DNA of 64,000 nucleotides from Magnetospirillum sp. 15-1 (GCF_900184795.1 NZ_FXXN01000028.1:62001-126000), one strand, 5' to 3'; shown: positions 26,303-37,037, numbered from the stretch's first letter. A program made the numbers and translations. The notes: generated by a model from the sequence alone, not told the origin.

Positions 26303-28029
26303 TGGCCGGGCAGGGATTCATGGCCCTGGGCCGTCTGCGCATCTCGGTCAAGGTCCTGCTGGTCACCGCCCTGTGCTCGGTGGTCACCCTGGTGGTGGCC
26401 ATGGCGGGGATCGCCGGCATCGGCCGGCTGTCGGATTCCCTTTCGGCCATCGAGACCACCAGCCGGACGGTGATGGCCGCCACCCGGCTGAATCAGTTGG
26501 CCCTGACCCTTAACCGCAGCGAATACGTCCTGGCTTCCGACCCCACCCCGGACAATCTGCGCGAGACCGGCAAGCGGATCGAAACCCAGCGGCAGGAGCT
26601 CAAGGAAGCGCTGGTCGGACTGAAAAACCAGACCGGGCCGGAGCAGCAGGAATTGCTGGGCGCCATCGAAGCCGGCCAGTCGGCCTACCTCGCCTCCCAG
26701 GACGACACCATCGCCAAGGTGGCCCGGCACGGCGCCTCCGTCGAGGTGTCCGAGGGCCAGATGATCATCACCGAGGCCGCCATGACCAGCAGCACGGTGG
26801 CCGGGCGGTTCGAGAAGTCGGTGCTGGCCTATACCGCCGCCGCCGAAGCCTCGGCCGCCCGCATCTTCGAAAGCGCCGCCGAGGCCAAGAATAAGGCCCT
26901 GACCGTGATGCTGGCCGTGGCGGTGATCGGCACCATCGGCGGCTTCGTGCTGGGCGCCCTGCTCGGGCATCTGGGCATCGCCAAGCCGCTCAACCGGGCG
27001 GTGGACAGCCTGCGCCGCCTGGCCGACGGCGATACCGACGCGGCGGTTTACGGTCACGGCCGTTCCGACGAAATCGGCGCCATCGCCGAGACCCTGGAGG
27101 TGTTTCGCGGCAACATCCTGAAGAACCGCGCCATGGAGGCCGAGGCCGAGGCCGCCGCCCGCCGCGCCGCCCAGGAGCGGACCGCCATGATGGAAGGGCT
27201 GGCCGATTCCCTGGAGGCCACCATCACCGAGGTGGTTTCCGCCCTGTCGGGCGCCGCCGAGGCCATGCAATCCAGCTCGCTCACCATGTCGGATATGTCG
27301 AAGACCGCCTCGGCCCAGGCCGCCGCCGCCGCCGGCGCGGCCGACAAGGCGTCGCTGAACGTCGAGACGGTGGCCTCGGCCGCCGAGGAGATGACCGCCT
27401 CGGTCAACGACATCTCGCGCCGGGTCGCCCAGGCCGCCGCCATCTCCGACAAGGCCGTGGTCCAGGCGTCACGGACCAGCGACATCGTCACCGGTCTGGC
27501 CGACATCGCCACCCATATCGACGAGGTGGTGGGCATGATCAACGCCATCGCCGGCCAGACCAACCTGCTGGCCTTGAACGCCACCATCGAGGCGGCCCGG
27601 GCCGGTGAGGCCGGCAAGGGCTTTGCCGTGGTGGCGGGCGAGGTCAAGCATCTGGCCAGCCAGACCGCCCAGGCCACCGAGGATATCGGCCGGCAGGTGG
27701 TGTCGGTGCGCGCCGCCACCTCCCAGGCGGTCGACGCCATCCAGGGCATCGTCGCCATTATCGGCGAGATCAACCAGATCTCCACCGATATCGCGCGGGC
27801 CATGGAGCAGCAGCGGGCCGCCACCGGAGAGATCGCCGGCAGCGCCGAGCAGGCGGCCAGGGGCACCCAGGAGGTCGCCGCCAATATCGGAGCGGTCACC
27901 CGCGAGACCGAGGATGTGGGAGCCATCGCCGACCGAGTGCTGTCGTCGGCGCATGCGCTGTCCAGCCAGTCGGACACCCTGCGGCGGACCATCGCCGAAT
28001 TCGGCGCCAGAGTCCGGGTCGGGAGCTGA
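26302..28029 (+). CDS. Methyl-accepting chemotaxis protein
   Basis: 575 residues. It has an N-terminal membrane segment (about 15-40), a helical periplasmic sensor of about 150 residues, a second segment (about 205-235), a HAMP domain, and a signalling tip with [40 protein letters not shown]. The ATG overlaps the stop of the fusion oxidoreductase gene (TGATG), so they are coupled. It may sense an aromatic compound or the redox state and direct movement toward substrate. The ligand is not evident from the sequence. Confidence 0.9.
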   Translation: MAGQGFMALGRLRISVKVLLVTALCSVVTLVVAMAGIAGIGRLSDSLSAIETTSRTVMAATRLNQLALTLNRSEYVLASDPTPDNLRETGKRIETQRQELKEALVGLKNQTGPEQQELLGAIEAGQSAYLASQDDTIAKVARHGASVEVSEGQMIITEAAMTSSTVAGRFEKSVLAYTAAAEASAARIFESAAEAKNKALTVMLAVAVIGTIGGFVLGALLGHLGIAKPLNRAVDSLRRLADGDTDAAVYGHGRSDEIGAIAETLEVFRGNILKNRAMEAEAEAAARRAAQERTAMMEGLADSLEATITEVVSALSGAAEAMQSSSLTMSDMSKTASAQAAAAAGAADKASLNVETVASAAEEMTASVNDISRRVAQAAAISDKAVVQASRTSDIVTGLADIATHIDEVVGMINAIAGQTNLLALNATIEAARAGEAGKGFAVVAGEVKHLASQTAQATEDIGRQVVSVRAATSQAVDAIQGIVAIIGEINQISTDIARAMEQQRAATGEIAGSAEQAARGTQEVAANIGAVTRETEDVGAIADRVLSSAHALSSQSDTLRRTIAEFGARVRVGS

Positions 28030-28032
28030 GCC

Positions 28033-30879
28033 TCAGACCTCCTCGGGTCCGAGAGCACCGATCAGCGGCTCGAACTCCACCGCCGGCATGGGCCGGGCGA
28101 ACAGGTAGCCCTGGCCGAAATCGCAGCCGGCGGCGGCCAGCAGGGCATATTGCTCCTCGGTCTCGATGCCTTCGGCCACCACCTTCATGCCCAACCGGTG
28201 GGCCATGACGATGATCGCCTCGGCGATGGCGCGGTCGCTGGAATCAGTGGTCATGTCGCGCACGAAGGACTGGTCGATCTTGATGTAGTCGATGTCGAAG
28301 CGCTTGAGATAGGACATGGCGGAATAGCCGGTACCGAAATCGTCGAGGGCCACCTGCATGCCGGCCTCGCGGAATTTGGTCAGCCGTTCCGTCACCTCGG
28401 CGTGCTGGCCGAGCAGCAGGCCCTCGGTGACCTCGATGGAGATGCATCGGGGCGAGATGTTGAGGTCGCGCAGATGTTCCGGCCATTCCAGATGGCTGAA
28501 CCCGGAGAAGAACTGGCGGGGCGATTTGTTGACGGCGATCTGGAAGGGACAGGGCGACGACGGGCTGGCCAGCAATTCCCGGCGGCAGGCGTCGTCGAGC
28601 ATGTAGCTGCAGCGGTCGCACAGCCGCCGCGCCACGGCGGCGGCCTGACGGAACACCCAATTGCCGATATCGCTGATCAGGCCGGTTTCCTCGGCGATGG
28701 GAATGAACAGGGCGGGGCTGACGAAGCCGCGCTCGGGGTGGCGCCAGCGCAGCAGGGCCTCGGCCTTGACGATGGCGCGGGTCTCCATGTGGACGATGGG
28801 CTGGTAGTAGACCTCGAACTGCCCGGCGGCCAGCGCGCCGCGCAGGTCGTTGGCCAGTTGCAGCCGGGTCTGTCCCGCCTCCCGCATGGATTCGGTGAAG
28901 CAGCACGAGCGGTCGCGACCGCTATCCTTGGCCTCGCGCACCGCCTGATCCACGTTACGGAACAGTTCCGCGATGTCGCGGCCGTCGGTGGGATAGACGG
29001 TGATGCCGATGCTGGCGGTAAGGTGGATGGTATCGACGCCCGAGCGGAACGGCTGGGCGATGATCATGCGGATGGCGACGACCATCGCCTCGAGCCGGGC
29101 GGTGTCCTGGCCGTCCAGCAGCGAGACGATGAACTCGTCGGCCCCCAGATGGCCCATGACGTCGCCCTCGGCCAGACAGGTGGAGATCCGCCGCACCGCC
29201 TCCAGCAGCAACTGGTCGCCGATGGTGTGCCCCAGGGTGTCGTTGACCTCCTTGAAGCGGTCGAGATCAATGAGAAGGACGCCGACCACCATGTCCAGGC
29301 TGTCCGCCCGGGCCAGATCATCGCTCAGCAATTCCAGGAAGCGCCGCCGGTTGGGCAGGCCGGTCAACAGGTCGTGGTTGGCCTGGTGCCAGATGATGTC
29401 CTCGGCCTTCTTCTGGGCGGTGATGTCCGAGGCGATGGCGACGCGGCGCTGTACCCGGCCCTTGGCATCGCAGATGGTCGAGATGGTCAGGCGTTCCGGA
29501 TAGATCTCGCCGTTCTTGCGCCGGTTCCACACTTCGCCCGACCAGTTGCCGGTGGCGGTGAGCGAGCGCCACATCTCGGCGTAGAAGGCGGTGTCATGGC
29601 GCCCCGACTTCAAGATGCTGGGATTCTGGCCGACCAACTCCTCCAACTCGTAGCCGGTCAGGCGGCAGAACGGCTTGTTGACGCTGATGATCCTGCCGTC
29701 CGAATCGGTGATGGCGATGGCCTCGCTGGTGCCGTCGAACACCGACGCCGCCAGCGTCAGCTGTTCGGCATTGTCGCGAAGGGATTGCTTCTGGGCGCTG
29801 ATGCGTTCATGGAACTTGTTGAAGCTGTCCTGCAACTGGCGGATTTCCGGTCCGCCCTCCACCGGCAGGGGGCTTAAGGTGCGGGTGCCGGTGGCCATGG
29901 CGTTGAGCATCTCGGTGGAGTGTTCAAGCGGCCTCAACTGGCGCCGGACGAACAGCCACAGCAACACGGCGATGAAGGCCGAGGCCAGGGCGGCGTCCTT
30001 GTAGATCTCGAATTCCAGGCGTCGGATGGAGGCGAAGGCGGTGGAGGTCGGCATGGTCGAGATGACCGCCCAGCCCGTGCTTTCGATGCGCTTGGACGAG
30101 CTGAGGGTTTCGACGCCCTCGGCATCGAAGGAAATGCCGGACCCTTGGTATCCCTCGGCGTAGCGGTCGAGCATGCGATTGACGCCCACCGCCGGGAGAG
30201 ATTGGAGGATGCGTTCCTTCCGGGTGGAGGCGACGAAAAGCCGATCGCGGGGGGATACGATGTGGAACTCCCCGTCCAGCCGGCTTTGCCGCGGGATGAT
30301 CTCGGTGAAGAAATCGCTGTCCGAAACCGAATTGGCCCCCGCCAGGACGCCGATGATCTGATTGGCCGGGTTACGGACGGGAACGGCGATCAGGACCACC
30401 GGCCGCTTGCTGAACCGCCCCAGACGCGGGCTGCTGACCGCGACATCCTCGCCGGCGATGACGGCCCGGAAATAATCCAGATCGGAGAAATCCGACCCCA
30501 CCCGCCCCTTCAGCACGGGATAATCGACGAGGCCGGTTCCCTGGGGGGAAATCACCAACACGCCCAAATTGAACAGGCGTTCGATATATTTGAACTCGCC
30601 GAGCCTGGCCCCCAGACGCTCCGGGTCCGCCATCAGCTCCGGGGTGATCAGCGACGCCACGTCCTTCAGGGTATTGATGCGCAGCCTGGCCTCTTCCTCG
30701 AGGCTGTCGGTGATGTGCTCGACCAGGGCCGTCTGCTCGGCGGCGACCACCGCCTTGACGTCGTCGCGCACCTCTTCCACCACGTCATGAGCCAGCAGCC
30801 AGATGGCCGCCACGAACATTCCGATACTGGCGGCAACGATCTTGGTCTTGAGATCAAGGTTTTGAAAGAATGCCGACAT
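28033..30879 (-). CDS. Membrane sensor GGDEF-EAL protein
   Basis: About 948 residues. A membrane segment (about 10-35) is followed by a Cache-like extracytoplasmic domain ([19 protein letters not shown]), a second segment, a HAMP-like linker, a PAS domain ([26 protein letters not shown]), a GGDEF domain and an EAL domain. The GGDEF signature reads GADEF, so cyclase activity is in doubt. The EAL domain has [19 protein letters not shown] and VAEGIET and looks intact. A cysteine-rich insertion ([17 protein letters not shown]) precedes the [10 protein letters not shown] segment of the EAL domain. It probably lowers cyclic di-GMP. The start is uncertain: a GTG at 30924 also fits. It converges on the chemoreceptor gene three bases away. 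Confidence 0.85.
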   Translation of the reverse strand: MSAFFQNLDLKTKIVAASIGMFVAAIWLLAHDVVEEVRDDVKAVVAAEQTALVEHITDSLEEEARLRINTLKDVASLITPELMADPERLGARLGEFKYIERLFNLGVLVISPQGTGLVDYPVLKGRVGSDFSDLDYFRAVIAGEDVAVSSPRLGRFSKRPVVLIAVPVRNPANQIIGVLAGANSVSDSDFFTEIIPRQSRLDGEFHIVSPRDRLFVASTRKERILQSLPAVGVNRMLDRYAEGYQGSGISFDAEGVETLSSSKRIESTGWAVISTMPTSTAFASIRRLEFEIYKDAALASAFIAVLLWLFVRRQLRPLEHSTEMLNAMATGTRTLSPLPVEGGPEIRQLQDSFNKFHERISAQKQSLRDNAEQLTLAASVFDGTSEAIAITDSDGRIISVNKPFCRLTGYELEELVGQNPSILKSGRHDTAFYAEMWRSLTATGNWSGEVWNRRKNGEIYPERLTISTICDAKGRVQRRVAIASDITAQKKAEDIIWHQANHDLLTGLPNRRRFLELLSDDLARADSLDMVVGVLLIDLDRFKEVNDTLGHTIGDQLLLEAVRRISTCLAEGDVMGHLGADEFIVSLLDGQDTARLEAMVVAIRMIIAQPFRSGVDTIHLTASIGITVYPTDGRDIAELFRNVDQAVREAKDSGRDRSCCFTESMREAGQTRLQLANDLRGALAAGQFEVYYQPIVHMETRAIVKAEALLRWRHPERGFVSPALFIPIAEETGLISDIGNWVFRQAAAVARRLCDRCSYMLDDACRRELLASPSSPCPFQIAVNKSPRQFFSGFSHLEWPEHLRDLNISPRCISIEVTEGLLLGQHAEVTERLTKFREAGMQVALDDFGTGYSAMSYLKRFDIDYIKIDQSFVRDMTTDSSDRAIAEAIIVMAHRLGMKVVAEGIETEEQYALLAAAGCDFGQGYLFARPMPAVEFEPLIGALGPEEV

Positions 30880-31028
30880 CGCTATGATTTTCTGGACCCA
30901 TCGAACTGGAATTTTTCTTATCACTTTTTAACTAGCTTCATCAGGTCGACCTACGTATGCCCTGCACCGGAGACCGGGTCCACGGCAGAGGTGTATTGGC
31001 GCAGGGAAGGCTCCTCACGGCGTCCGCC

Positions 31029-31880
31029 ATGGCTGAATTCAACATCACATACGTGTCGATTAACCGGCACTACCCCATGTACGGCGAATTGGTCGCCTCG
31101 GTTCGCTCCGCCATCACCGAACTGGGGTATCCCTGCGATATCACCCACAACGCGCTCAAGGCCGGGGCGGTCAATATCTTGATGGGTGCGACCATTTTCG
31201 CGTCACGGTACCGACGGTTGGCGGAGCATCTGCGCGGCAGCCCCTATATTCTCTACCAGCTCGAACAATTGCACGACATCCACGGCTTGGCGCGGCAATG
31301 GCCGGAATATTGGGAGTTGCTGAGCAACGCGTCGTGGATATGGGATTATTCACCGGCCGGCACCCGGTACTTGCGCGAATGCGGCCTGCCCCACGTCAGC
31401 CACCTGCCGCCGGCATTCCATCCCAGCCTGGAAACCTTTCGTCCGGCTCCCTCCCCTGAACTGGATATCGTGTTCTGCGGCTCGCCGCATCCGCGCCGGG
31501 AGCGCATCCTCGACGGATTGAGCGCCGCCGGGCTGAAGGTCGTGCACCTGACCGGCGATTACGGCGAACCGCGCGACCGGATACTCGCCTCGGCCAAGAT
31601 CGTGCTCAACATCCACGCCTGGGACGATTTGTGCCAGTTGGAGACCGTCCGGCTGTCCCACCTGCTGGCCAACCACTGCTTCGTGGTCTCGGAAACGGCG
31701 GACAATGATCCATACGAAAACGGCCTGGTCTATGCCGACTACCCGATGCTGGTGGAGACTTGCCGGGATTACCTGTCACGGCCGCAGCCCGTTCGGGCGG
31801 CGATCGCCGAGCAGGGCCATGAAGCAATTCGCAAGCTCAAGACGGTCGAATTGCTGCGGGCGGTGCTGGCCGAATCTTGA
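31029..31880 (+). CDS. Possible glycosyltransferase (GT-B, CgeB-like)
   Basis: 283 residues. IVFCGSPHPRRERILDGL, VVHLTGDYGE and IVLNIHAWDDLCQLETVRLSHLLANHCFVVSE resemble the C-terminal half of CgeB-like GT-B glycosyltransferases, where the last stretch contacts the nucleotide-sugar. No signal or membrane segment is seen. It is isolated between a divergent GGDEF-EAL gene and the heme operon, so its acceptor cannot be told from context. An upstream start at 30957 is possible, but the conserved part begins near MAEFNITYVS. Confidence 0.5.
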   Translation: MAEFNITYVSINRHYPMYGELVASVRSAITELGYPCDITHNALKAGAVNILMGATIFASRYRRLAEHLRGSPYILYQLEQLHDIHGLARQWPEYWELLSNASWIWDYSPAGTRYLRECGLPHVSHLPPAFHPSLETFRPAPSPELDIVFCGSPHPRRERILDGLSAAGLKVVHLTGDYGEPRDRILASAKIVLNIHAWDDLCQLETVRLSHLLANHCFVVSETADNDPYENGLVYADYPMLVETCRDYLSRPQPVRAAIAEQGHEAIRKLKTVELLRAVLAES

Positions 31881-32057
31881 TCGGCTGGCGATATCGCGCC
31901 CAACCCGTCGGCACCCGCCTATACCTGGAGTATGGAATGCCCCTTTAAAGAGACAAGGCATTTCAACCGGTTAATCAGAAAAAGGAAGATCAACCCACCT
32001 CGGGCAAAGGGAATAACGCCGGAAGGCTGCTTGACTGTCGTCCCATACGGTATGCAA

Positions 32058-32074
32058 ATGCGACTCATTCGCAT
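32058..32074 (+). promoter_or_regulatory. Fur-like operator upstream of the heme operon
   Basis: ATGCGACTCATTCGCAT is a near-perfect 17-base palindrome (8-1-8, one mismatch pair at the centre) placed 19 bases before the TonB receptor ATG. A TGCAAATG lies just upstream and may extend it. The spacing fits repression by Fur when iron is plentiful. Confidence 0.55.
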
Positions 32075-32092
32075 CACTAAGGGGACCTGAAA

Positions 32093-34219
32093 ATGCCGAT
32101 GGTTTGGAAACGCGCCCTGCTTGTCGTCTGCATCTCCCCGGTCGGTGCCCCGGCGGCATGGGCGGCGGAAGAAGCCACTTCGCAAGGCCACGGTTCCATG
32201 GTTCTCGACGCCCTGGTGGTTTCGGCGACCCGCACGGAAACCTCGGTGATGGAAAGCCCCGTCAGCGTCTCGGTGATGGGGGAAAGGGAAATCAAGCGCT
32301 CCAACGCGGCAAGCATCGCCGACGTGCTGCGCGACATCCCCGGCGTCAGCATCGACGAATCGTCCATCCCCGGCATGAAACGCATCAAGATCAGGGGCGA
32401 GGAAGCCCGGCGCGGCGCGGTGCTGATCGACGGCCAGGAGATCACTGATCATACCTCCTACGGGGCGCCCATCCTGGTCGACCCCGCCCTGATCGAGCGG
32501 ATCGAGGTGGTGCGCGGCCCCCATTCGGTGCTCTACGGCTCCAAGGCCATCAGCGGCGTCATCAACATCATCACCAAGAAAGGCGGCGACAAGCCGTTCC
32601 AGGGCAGCGCCGGAGCGTCGTTCATGTCGGCGACCCAGGGCTACGCCGCCAACGCCCTGATGCAGGGCACCAAGGACGGCTGGGATTACCGGCTGTTCGT
32701 CGGCCGAACCGAAGAGGGCGACCGCCGTACCCCGGACGGCGACCTGCCCAATTCCAATTCCGACAACAAGAGCATCTCCGGCTACGTGGCCTACCGGGCG
32801 GACGGCCACAAAATCTCCCTGGCCGTCGACCGCTACGAGCTGTCCAGCGGTTCCACCACCTCGCCGTCGACCATCGGCACGGCATTCAGCAAGTTCCAGT
32901 TGGACATGCCGACCCGCGATCTGCAGAAGGTCGGGGCGACCTATGAGCTGGACAGGCCCAACGACTGGATCGCCAAGCTCCATGTCGACGCCTATTACCA
33001 GACCATCGACCGCCTGTTCACCCAGCAGGTGGCCGCCGGCCCGGTCATCATCGCTCAGGCGCCCGCCGCCAATTACGATTATTCCCACCGCGACCAGGAC
33101 ACCCAGGCGACCAAGGGGCTGACGGCCCAGGCGGACTGGACGCCCCATCCCGATCACCTGCTGATCACGGGCGCTCAGTATCTGCGCGACGACCTGGACA
33201 AATCCATGACCCGCAGCGGGCGCAGCGGCGTCGGCCTCGCCACCGCGGTCAACCGCTACGCCGATATGGAAGGGCATACGGAGACGGTTTCCATCTACGG
33301 CGAGGATACCTGGAAACTGCCAGCCGACTTCTCCGCCGTCTTCGGCGCCCGCCAGTACTGGATCAATTCGGGGCTGGACAGCCTGCGGAGCAACGACAGC
33401 GGCTACAAGACCCGCTCGACGTCGGATGCCGCCCCGATCTTCAGCGGCACGCTGCTGTATAGCGGGGTGCCCAACACGGTGCTGCGCGGCGGATTCGCCC
33501 AGGGCTACGTCTATCCCACCCTGGTCCAGGCCTTCACCGGATCGTATTTCGGCGCCTCGTCCACGGTGCGCCCCAATTCCGACCTGAAACCCGAGACCTC
33601 GGGCAACTGGGAGTTCGGGGTGCGGCACGGCTCGGGCGGACTGACGGTGGACGCGTCGCTGTTCCGTTCAAAGGCCAAGAACTATATCGCCTCGCTGTCC
33701 TGCGGCATCTACGGCGCCACCGTCAGCCCCTGCACGGCCGCGTCCGAGACCACCTACGTCAACCTGGACAAGGCCGAAAGCACCGGCATCGAACTGGCCA
33801 CCGAATACCGTATCGACGGGCTGGGCCTCACCCCCTACGCCAACGGCGGCTGGATTCGGCGCAAGTACTTCTACCGCTCGGCCAGCAGCGGCATGACCGG
33901 CACCCCCACCGTCAGCGGCCGGATCGGCCTGCGCCACGAGCGCACCCTGTGGGACGGCGCCACCGGTTATGCCGACCTCTACATGCGCGGCGCATCGCGT
34001 TCCGACGAACTGAGCCAGGGCTCGTCCAACACCAGCGGGATCAGCATCACCCGTATTCCCGCCTGGCGCACCTTCAATGCCTCGTTCGGCGCCGACATGG
34101 GCGGCTACCACCTGGGTCTCGACCTGATCAACCTGACCAACCTGACCTATCAGACCAACCCCGACGAGGCCAACCAGCAGGGCCGCAGCGTGGTCGTCAG
34201 CGTCCGTGCCGATTTCTAG
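32093..34219 (+). CDS. TonB-dependent heme/iron receptor
   Basis: 708 residues. Signal peptide MPMVWKRALLVVCISPVGA (cleavage near AWA), TonB box-like LDALVVSATRTE, plug domain (IADVLRDIPGVSIDE, GEEARRGAVLIDG, ERIEVVRGPHSVLYGSKAISGVINIITKKGG), and a beta-barrel ending in VVVSVRADF with terminal Phe. It is first of the heme operon, so heme is the probable ligand, although the FRAP/NPNL pair of classical heme receptors is not clear. It imports through the outer membrane using TonB-ExbB-ExbD encoded downstream. Confidence 0.88.
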   Translation: MPMVWKRALLVVCISPVGAPAAWAAEEATSQGHGSMVLDALVVSATRTETSVMESPVSVSVMGEREIKRSNAASIADVLRDIPGVSIDESSIPGMKRIKIRGEEARRGAVLIDGQEITDHTSYGAPILVDPALIERIEVVRGPHSVLYGSKAISGVINIITKKGGDKPFQGSAGASFMSATQGYAANALMQGTKDGWDYRLFVGRTEEGDRRTPDGDLPNSNSDNKSISGYVAYRADGHKISLAVDRYELSSGSTTSPSTIGTAFSKFQLDMPTRDLQKVGATYELDRPNDWIAKLHVDAYYQTIDRLFTQQVAAGPVIIAQAPAANYDYSHRDQDTQATKGLTAQADWTPHPDHLLITGAQYLRDDLDKSMTRSGRSGVGLATAVNRYADMEGHTETVSIYGEDTWKLPADFSAVFGARQYWINSGLDSLRSNDSGYKTRSTSDAAPIFSGTLLYSGVPNTVLRGGFAQGYVYPTLVQAFTGSYFGASSTVRPNSDLKPETSGNWEFGVRHGSGGLTVDASLFRSKAKNYIASLSCGIYGATVSPCTAASETTYVNLDKAESTGIELATEYRIDGLGLTPYANGGWIRRKYFYRSASSGMTGTPTVSGRIGLRHERTLWDGATGYADLYMRGASRSDELSQGSSNTSGISITRIPAWRTFNASFGADMGGYHLGLDLINLTNLTYQTNPDEANQQGRSVVVSVRADF

Positions 34220-34235
34220 GGGTGGAGGCAGCGTC

Positions 34236-35108
34236 ATGCGCAAGACCGTCAGCCGTGTTCTCCTCTCCGTCCTGATGGCTCTGGCGTCGGGCGCTGCCGC
34301 CCGTGCCGCCGACACCTCCCGCCTGGTGGTGATCGGCGGCTCGCTCACCGAGATCGTCTTCGCGCTCGGCAAGGGCGGTTCGGTGATCGGCGTCGACCAG
34401 ACCAGCGTCTGGCCGCCCGAGGTCAAGGCGCTGCCGCAGGTGGGCTATTACAAGAAGGTCTCGGCCGAGGGCGTGCTGTCGCTGGCCCCCACCCTGGTCA
34501 TGGCCTATCGCGACGCGGAACCGGCCAGCGCCCTCCGCCAGTTGGAGCAGGCGGGAATTCCGGTGGTGCTGTTCGAGCGCACGCCCCCCTTGCGGGCGCT
34601 CGAGGACAATATCGGCGCGGTCGGCCGCCTGCTGGGCACCGAGCGCGAGGCCGAGGCGCTGCGCCGGTCGCTGGACGGGCAGATCGCCGCCGTGGGCCGC
34701 ACCGTGGCCGGGATCGGGAAGAAGCCCCGCGTCCTGTTCGTCCTCAACTATGACCCGTCCCAGACGGTGGTGGCCGGAGCCGGCACCATCGCCGGCCAGT
34801 TGATCGAGATGGCGGGCGGCATCAACGCCGCCGGGGACGTCACCGGCTTCAAGCCGCTCAACGGCGAAATGGTCACCGCCGCCGCCCCCGATCTGGTGTT
34901 GACCGTCGAGGAGCGCTGGGAGGGGATCGGCGGCGCGGCGGGCATGGTCCGCCTGCCCGGCATGTCCGCTACCCCGGCGGGAAAGAGCGGACGGTTCGCC
35001 CCCATGCCCGGACCGCTGATGCTTGGGCTCGGCCCCCGGCTGGGCGAGGCGCTGCGGCGCCTGTCGGTGCTGTTCCACGGCGAGGGAGTGGCTCTCCATG
35101 GACGCTGA
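34236..35108 (+). CDS. hmuT: Hemin ABC transporter, periplasmic binding protein
   Basis: 290 residues with signal peptide MRKTVSRVLLSVLMALASG (cleavage near ARA). It has the cluster III binding-protein fold: LVVIGGSLTEIVFALG, VIGVDQTSVWPPEVKALPQVGYYKKVSAEGVLSLAPTLV and GTIAGQLIEMAGGINAA. The Tyr in QVGYYKK is the expected heme ligand of HmuT/ShuT. It overlaps hmuU by 11 bases. Confidence 0.9.
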   Translation: MRKTVSRVLLSVLMALASGAAARAADTSRLVVIGGSLTEIVFALGKGGSVIGVDQTSVWPPEVKALPQVGYYKKVSAEGVLSLAPTLVMAYRDAEPASALRQLEQAGIPVVLFERTPPLRALEDNIGAVGRLLGTEREAEALRRSLDGQIAAVGRTVAGIGKKPRVLFVLNYDPSQTVVAGAGTIAGQLIEMAGGINAAGDVTGFKPLNGEMVTAAAPDLVLTVEERWEGIGGAAGMVRLPGMSATPAGKSGRFAPMPGPLMLGLGPRLGEALRRLSVLFHGEGVALHGR

Positions 35109-36216
35109 GGTCCTGCCCCTGCCGGTCAAGCGCAATGGTGCCGCCGACCCGGCGATCCGACCGGGATGGACGCGTTCCGCCCTCGTCATGGCGGGGCTGT
35201 GGATCGGTCTGGCGGCGGTGGTGCTGGCCGGTATCGCCATCGGCCCGGCCAGGATCGCCCCGCTTCAGGTCGCCGCCATCCTGAGCGAACGGATCGGCCT
35301 GATCCTGCCGGTCGAGCACACCTCGGCCCAGGCGGCCATCTTGATGAATATCCGGCTGCCCCGCGTGATGCTCGGTCTGCTGGTCGGCGCGGCGCTCGGC
35401 ATGGGCGGCGCCGCGCTGCAGGGTCTGTTCCGCAACCCCCTGGCCGATCCCGGCCTGTTGGGCATCTCCAGCGGGGCGGCGCTGGGCGCCGTGACGGTCA
35501 TCGTGCTGGGGACCGCCTGGCTGGGCCGCTTCGCCGTGGGCATGACCGGTATTCTGATGCCGCTGGCCGCCTTTCTGGGCGGGCTGGCGGCCACCATGGC
35601 GGTCTATGCCATCTCGCGCCGTCACGGCCGCATCGAGCGGGGCGCCATGCTGCTGGCCGGCGTGGCGGTCAACGCCTCGGCCGGTTCCATGACCGGCCTT
35701 CTGGTCTATCTGTCGGACAGCGAGCAATTGAAAAGCCTGACCTTCTGGCTGATGGGCAGCCTGGGCGGGGCCGACTGGAGCGCCGTATGGGCCGCCGCCC
35801 CGCTGACCGTGCTGCCGCTGCTCCTGCTGCCCCGTCTGGCCCGCGCCCTCAACGCCATGCTGCTGGGCGATGCCGTGGCCGGTCATCTGGGCTTCGACGC
35901 CAACCGGGTCAGCCGCCTGTCGGTGGTCCTGGTCACCGCCTCGGTGGGCGCCGCGGTGGCGGTTTCCGGCGTCATCGGCTTCATCGGGCTGGTGGCTCCC
36001 CATCTGATCCGCCTGATCGCCGGTCCCGACCACCGAATGGTGATGCCCGGCGCCGCCCTGGGCGGAGCCATCCTGCTGGTGGGAGCCGACATCTTCGCCC
36101 GCACCGTCGCCGCCCCCGCCGACCTGCCCATCGGCGTGGTGACCGGCGCCCTGGGCGGCCCGTTCTTCATCTGGCTGCTGCTGCGCCGCGCCCCGCACGG
36201 GAGGGGAACATGCTGA
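35098..36216 (+). CDS. hmuU: Hemin ABC transporter permease
   Basis: 372 residues of the FecCD/BtuC family with about ten membrane segments. RLPRVMLGLLVGAALGMGGAALQGLFRNPLADPGLLGISSGAALG and VVAVSGVIGFIGLVAPHLIRLI style motifs are present (VAVSGVIGFIGLVAPHLIR). It overlaps hmuT and hmuV, which fixes the start at the ATG at 35098. Confidence 0.92.
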   Translation: MDAEVLPLPVKRNGAADPAIRPGWTRSALVMAGLWIGLAAVVLAGIAIGPARIAPLQVAAILSERIGLILPVEHTSAQAAILMNIRLPRVMLGLLVGAALGMGGAALQGLFRNPLADPGLLGISSGAALGAVTVIVLGTAWLGRFAVGMTGILMPLAAFLGGLAATMAVYAISRRHGRIERGAMLLAGVAVNASAGSMTGLLVYLSDSEQLKSLTFWLMGSLGGADWSAVWAAAPLTVLPLLLLPRLARALNAMLLGDAVAGHLGFDANRVSRLSVVLVTASVGAAVAVSGVIGFIGLVAPHLIRLIAGPDHRMVMPGAALGGAILLVGADIFARTVAAPADLPIGVVTGALGGPFFIWLLLRRAPHGRGTC

Positions 36217-37037
36217 TCGCCTCGGTTTCCGGCGTCTCCCTGCGGCTGGGCGGGCGCGACATCCTCAACGGCGTATCGCTGGAGGTCCGGGCCGGCGAGG
36301 TCGTCGCCCTGGTCGGCCCTAACGGTGCCGGCAAGTCGTCGCTGCTGCGGCTGATCGCCGGCGAGACGCGGCCCGATCTCGGACGGATTTCGGTCTGCGG
36401 CGCCCCGCTGGACGGCTGGTCCATGGCGGCGCTGGCCCGCTGCCGCGCCGTGGTCCCACAAGACATCCAGCTCGACTTCGCCTTCACGGCGCTGGAGGTG
36501 GTGCTGATCGGCCGCTCGCCCCACGGCACCGGCCGCGAGGAAAGCCGCCATGCCCGGAGTATCGCCCTGGACTGCCTCGAGCGGGTGGGCGCCGCCCATC
36601 TGGCGCCGCGCTTCTATCCCAGCCTGTCGGGCGGCGAGCGCCAGCGGGTGCAGATCGCCCGCGCCCTGGCCCAGATCACCGGCGTCGAGGCCCCAAAGGG
36701 CCGTTGCCTGCTGCTGGACGAGCACACCTCGAATCTGGACCCCGCCCATCAGCACGGCATGTTCCGGCTGGCCCGCGAGGTGGCGGCAGAAGGCGTCGGC
36801 GTCATCGCCGTGGTCCACGACCTCAACCTGGCCGCCGCCTACGGCGACCGTATCGGCGTTCTCGATCAGGGAGAGTTGGTGGCGTTCGGCCCGCCCGAAG
36901 CGGTGCTGACCCCCACCGTGGTCGGCCAGGTGTTCGGCCTGGCCTGCGTCACGCTGCGCAATCCGTTGACCGGCAGCCTGACCCTGGCGACCGCGCCTCT
37001 GGCCCCCACCCCCATTCCGCAGGGATTGCGCGCATGA
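36210..37037 (+). CDS. hmuV: Hemin ABC transporter ATP-binding protein
   Basis: 275 residues. Walker A GPNGAGKSS, Q-loop VVPQDIQLDFAF, signature LSGGERQRVQIARAL, Walker B and D-loop CLLLDEHTSNLDPAHQ, and H-loop VVHDLN. The usual DEPTSALD is DEHTSNLD here, a small departure that leaves the catalytic Glu in place. It energises heme import through HmuU. Confidence 0.93.
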   Translation: MLIASVSGVSLRLGGRDILNGVSLEVRAGEVVALVGPNGAGKSSLLRLIAGETRPDLGRISVCGAPLDGWSMAALARCRAVVPQDIQLDFAFTALEVVLIGRSPHGTGREESRHARSIALDCLERVGAAHLAPRFYPSLSGGERQRVQIARALAQITGVEAPKGRCLLLDEHTSNLDPAHQHGMFRLAREVAAEGVGVIAVVHDLNLAAAYGDRIGVLDQGELVAFGPPEAVLTPTVVGQVFGLACVTLRNPLTGSLTLATAPLAPTPIPQGLRA

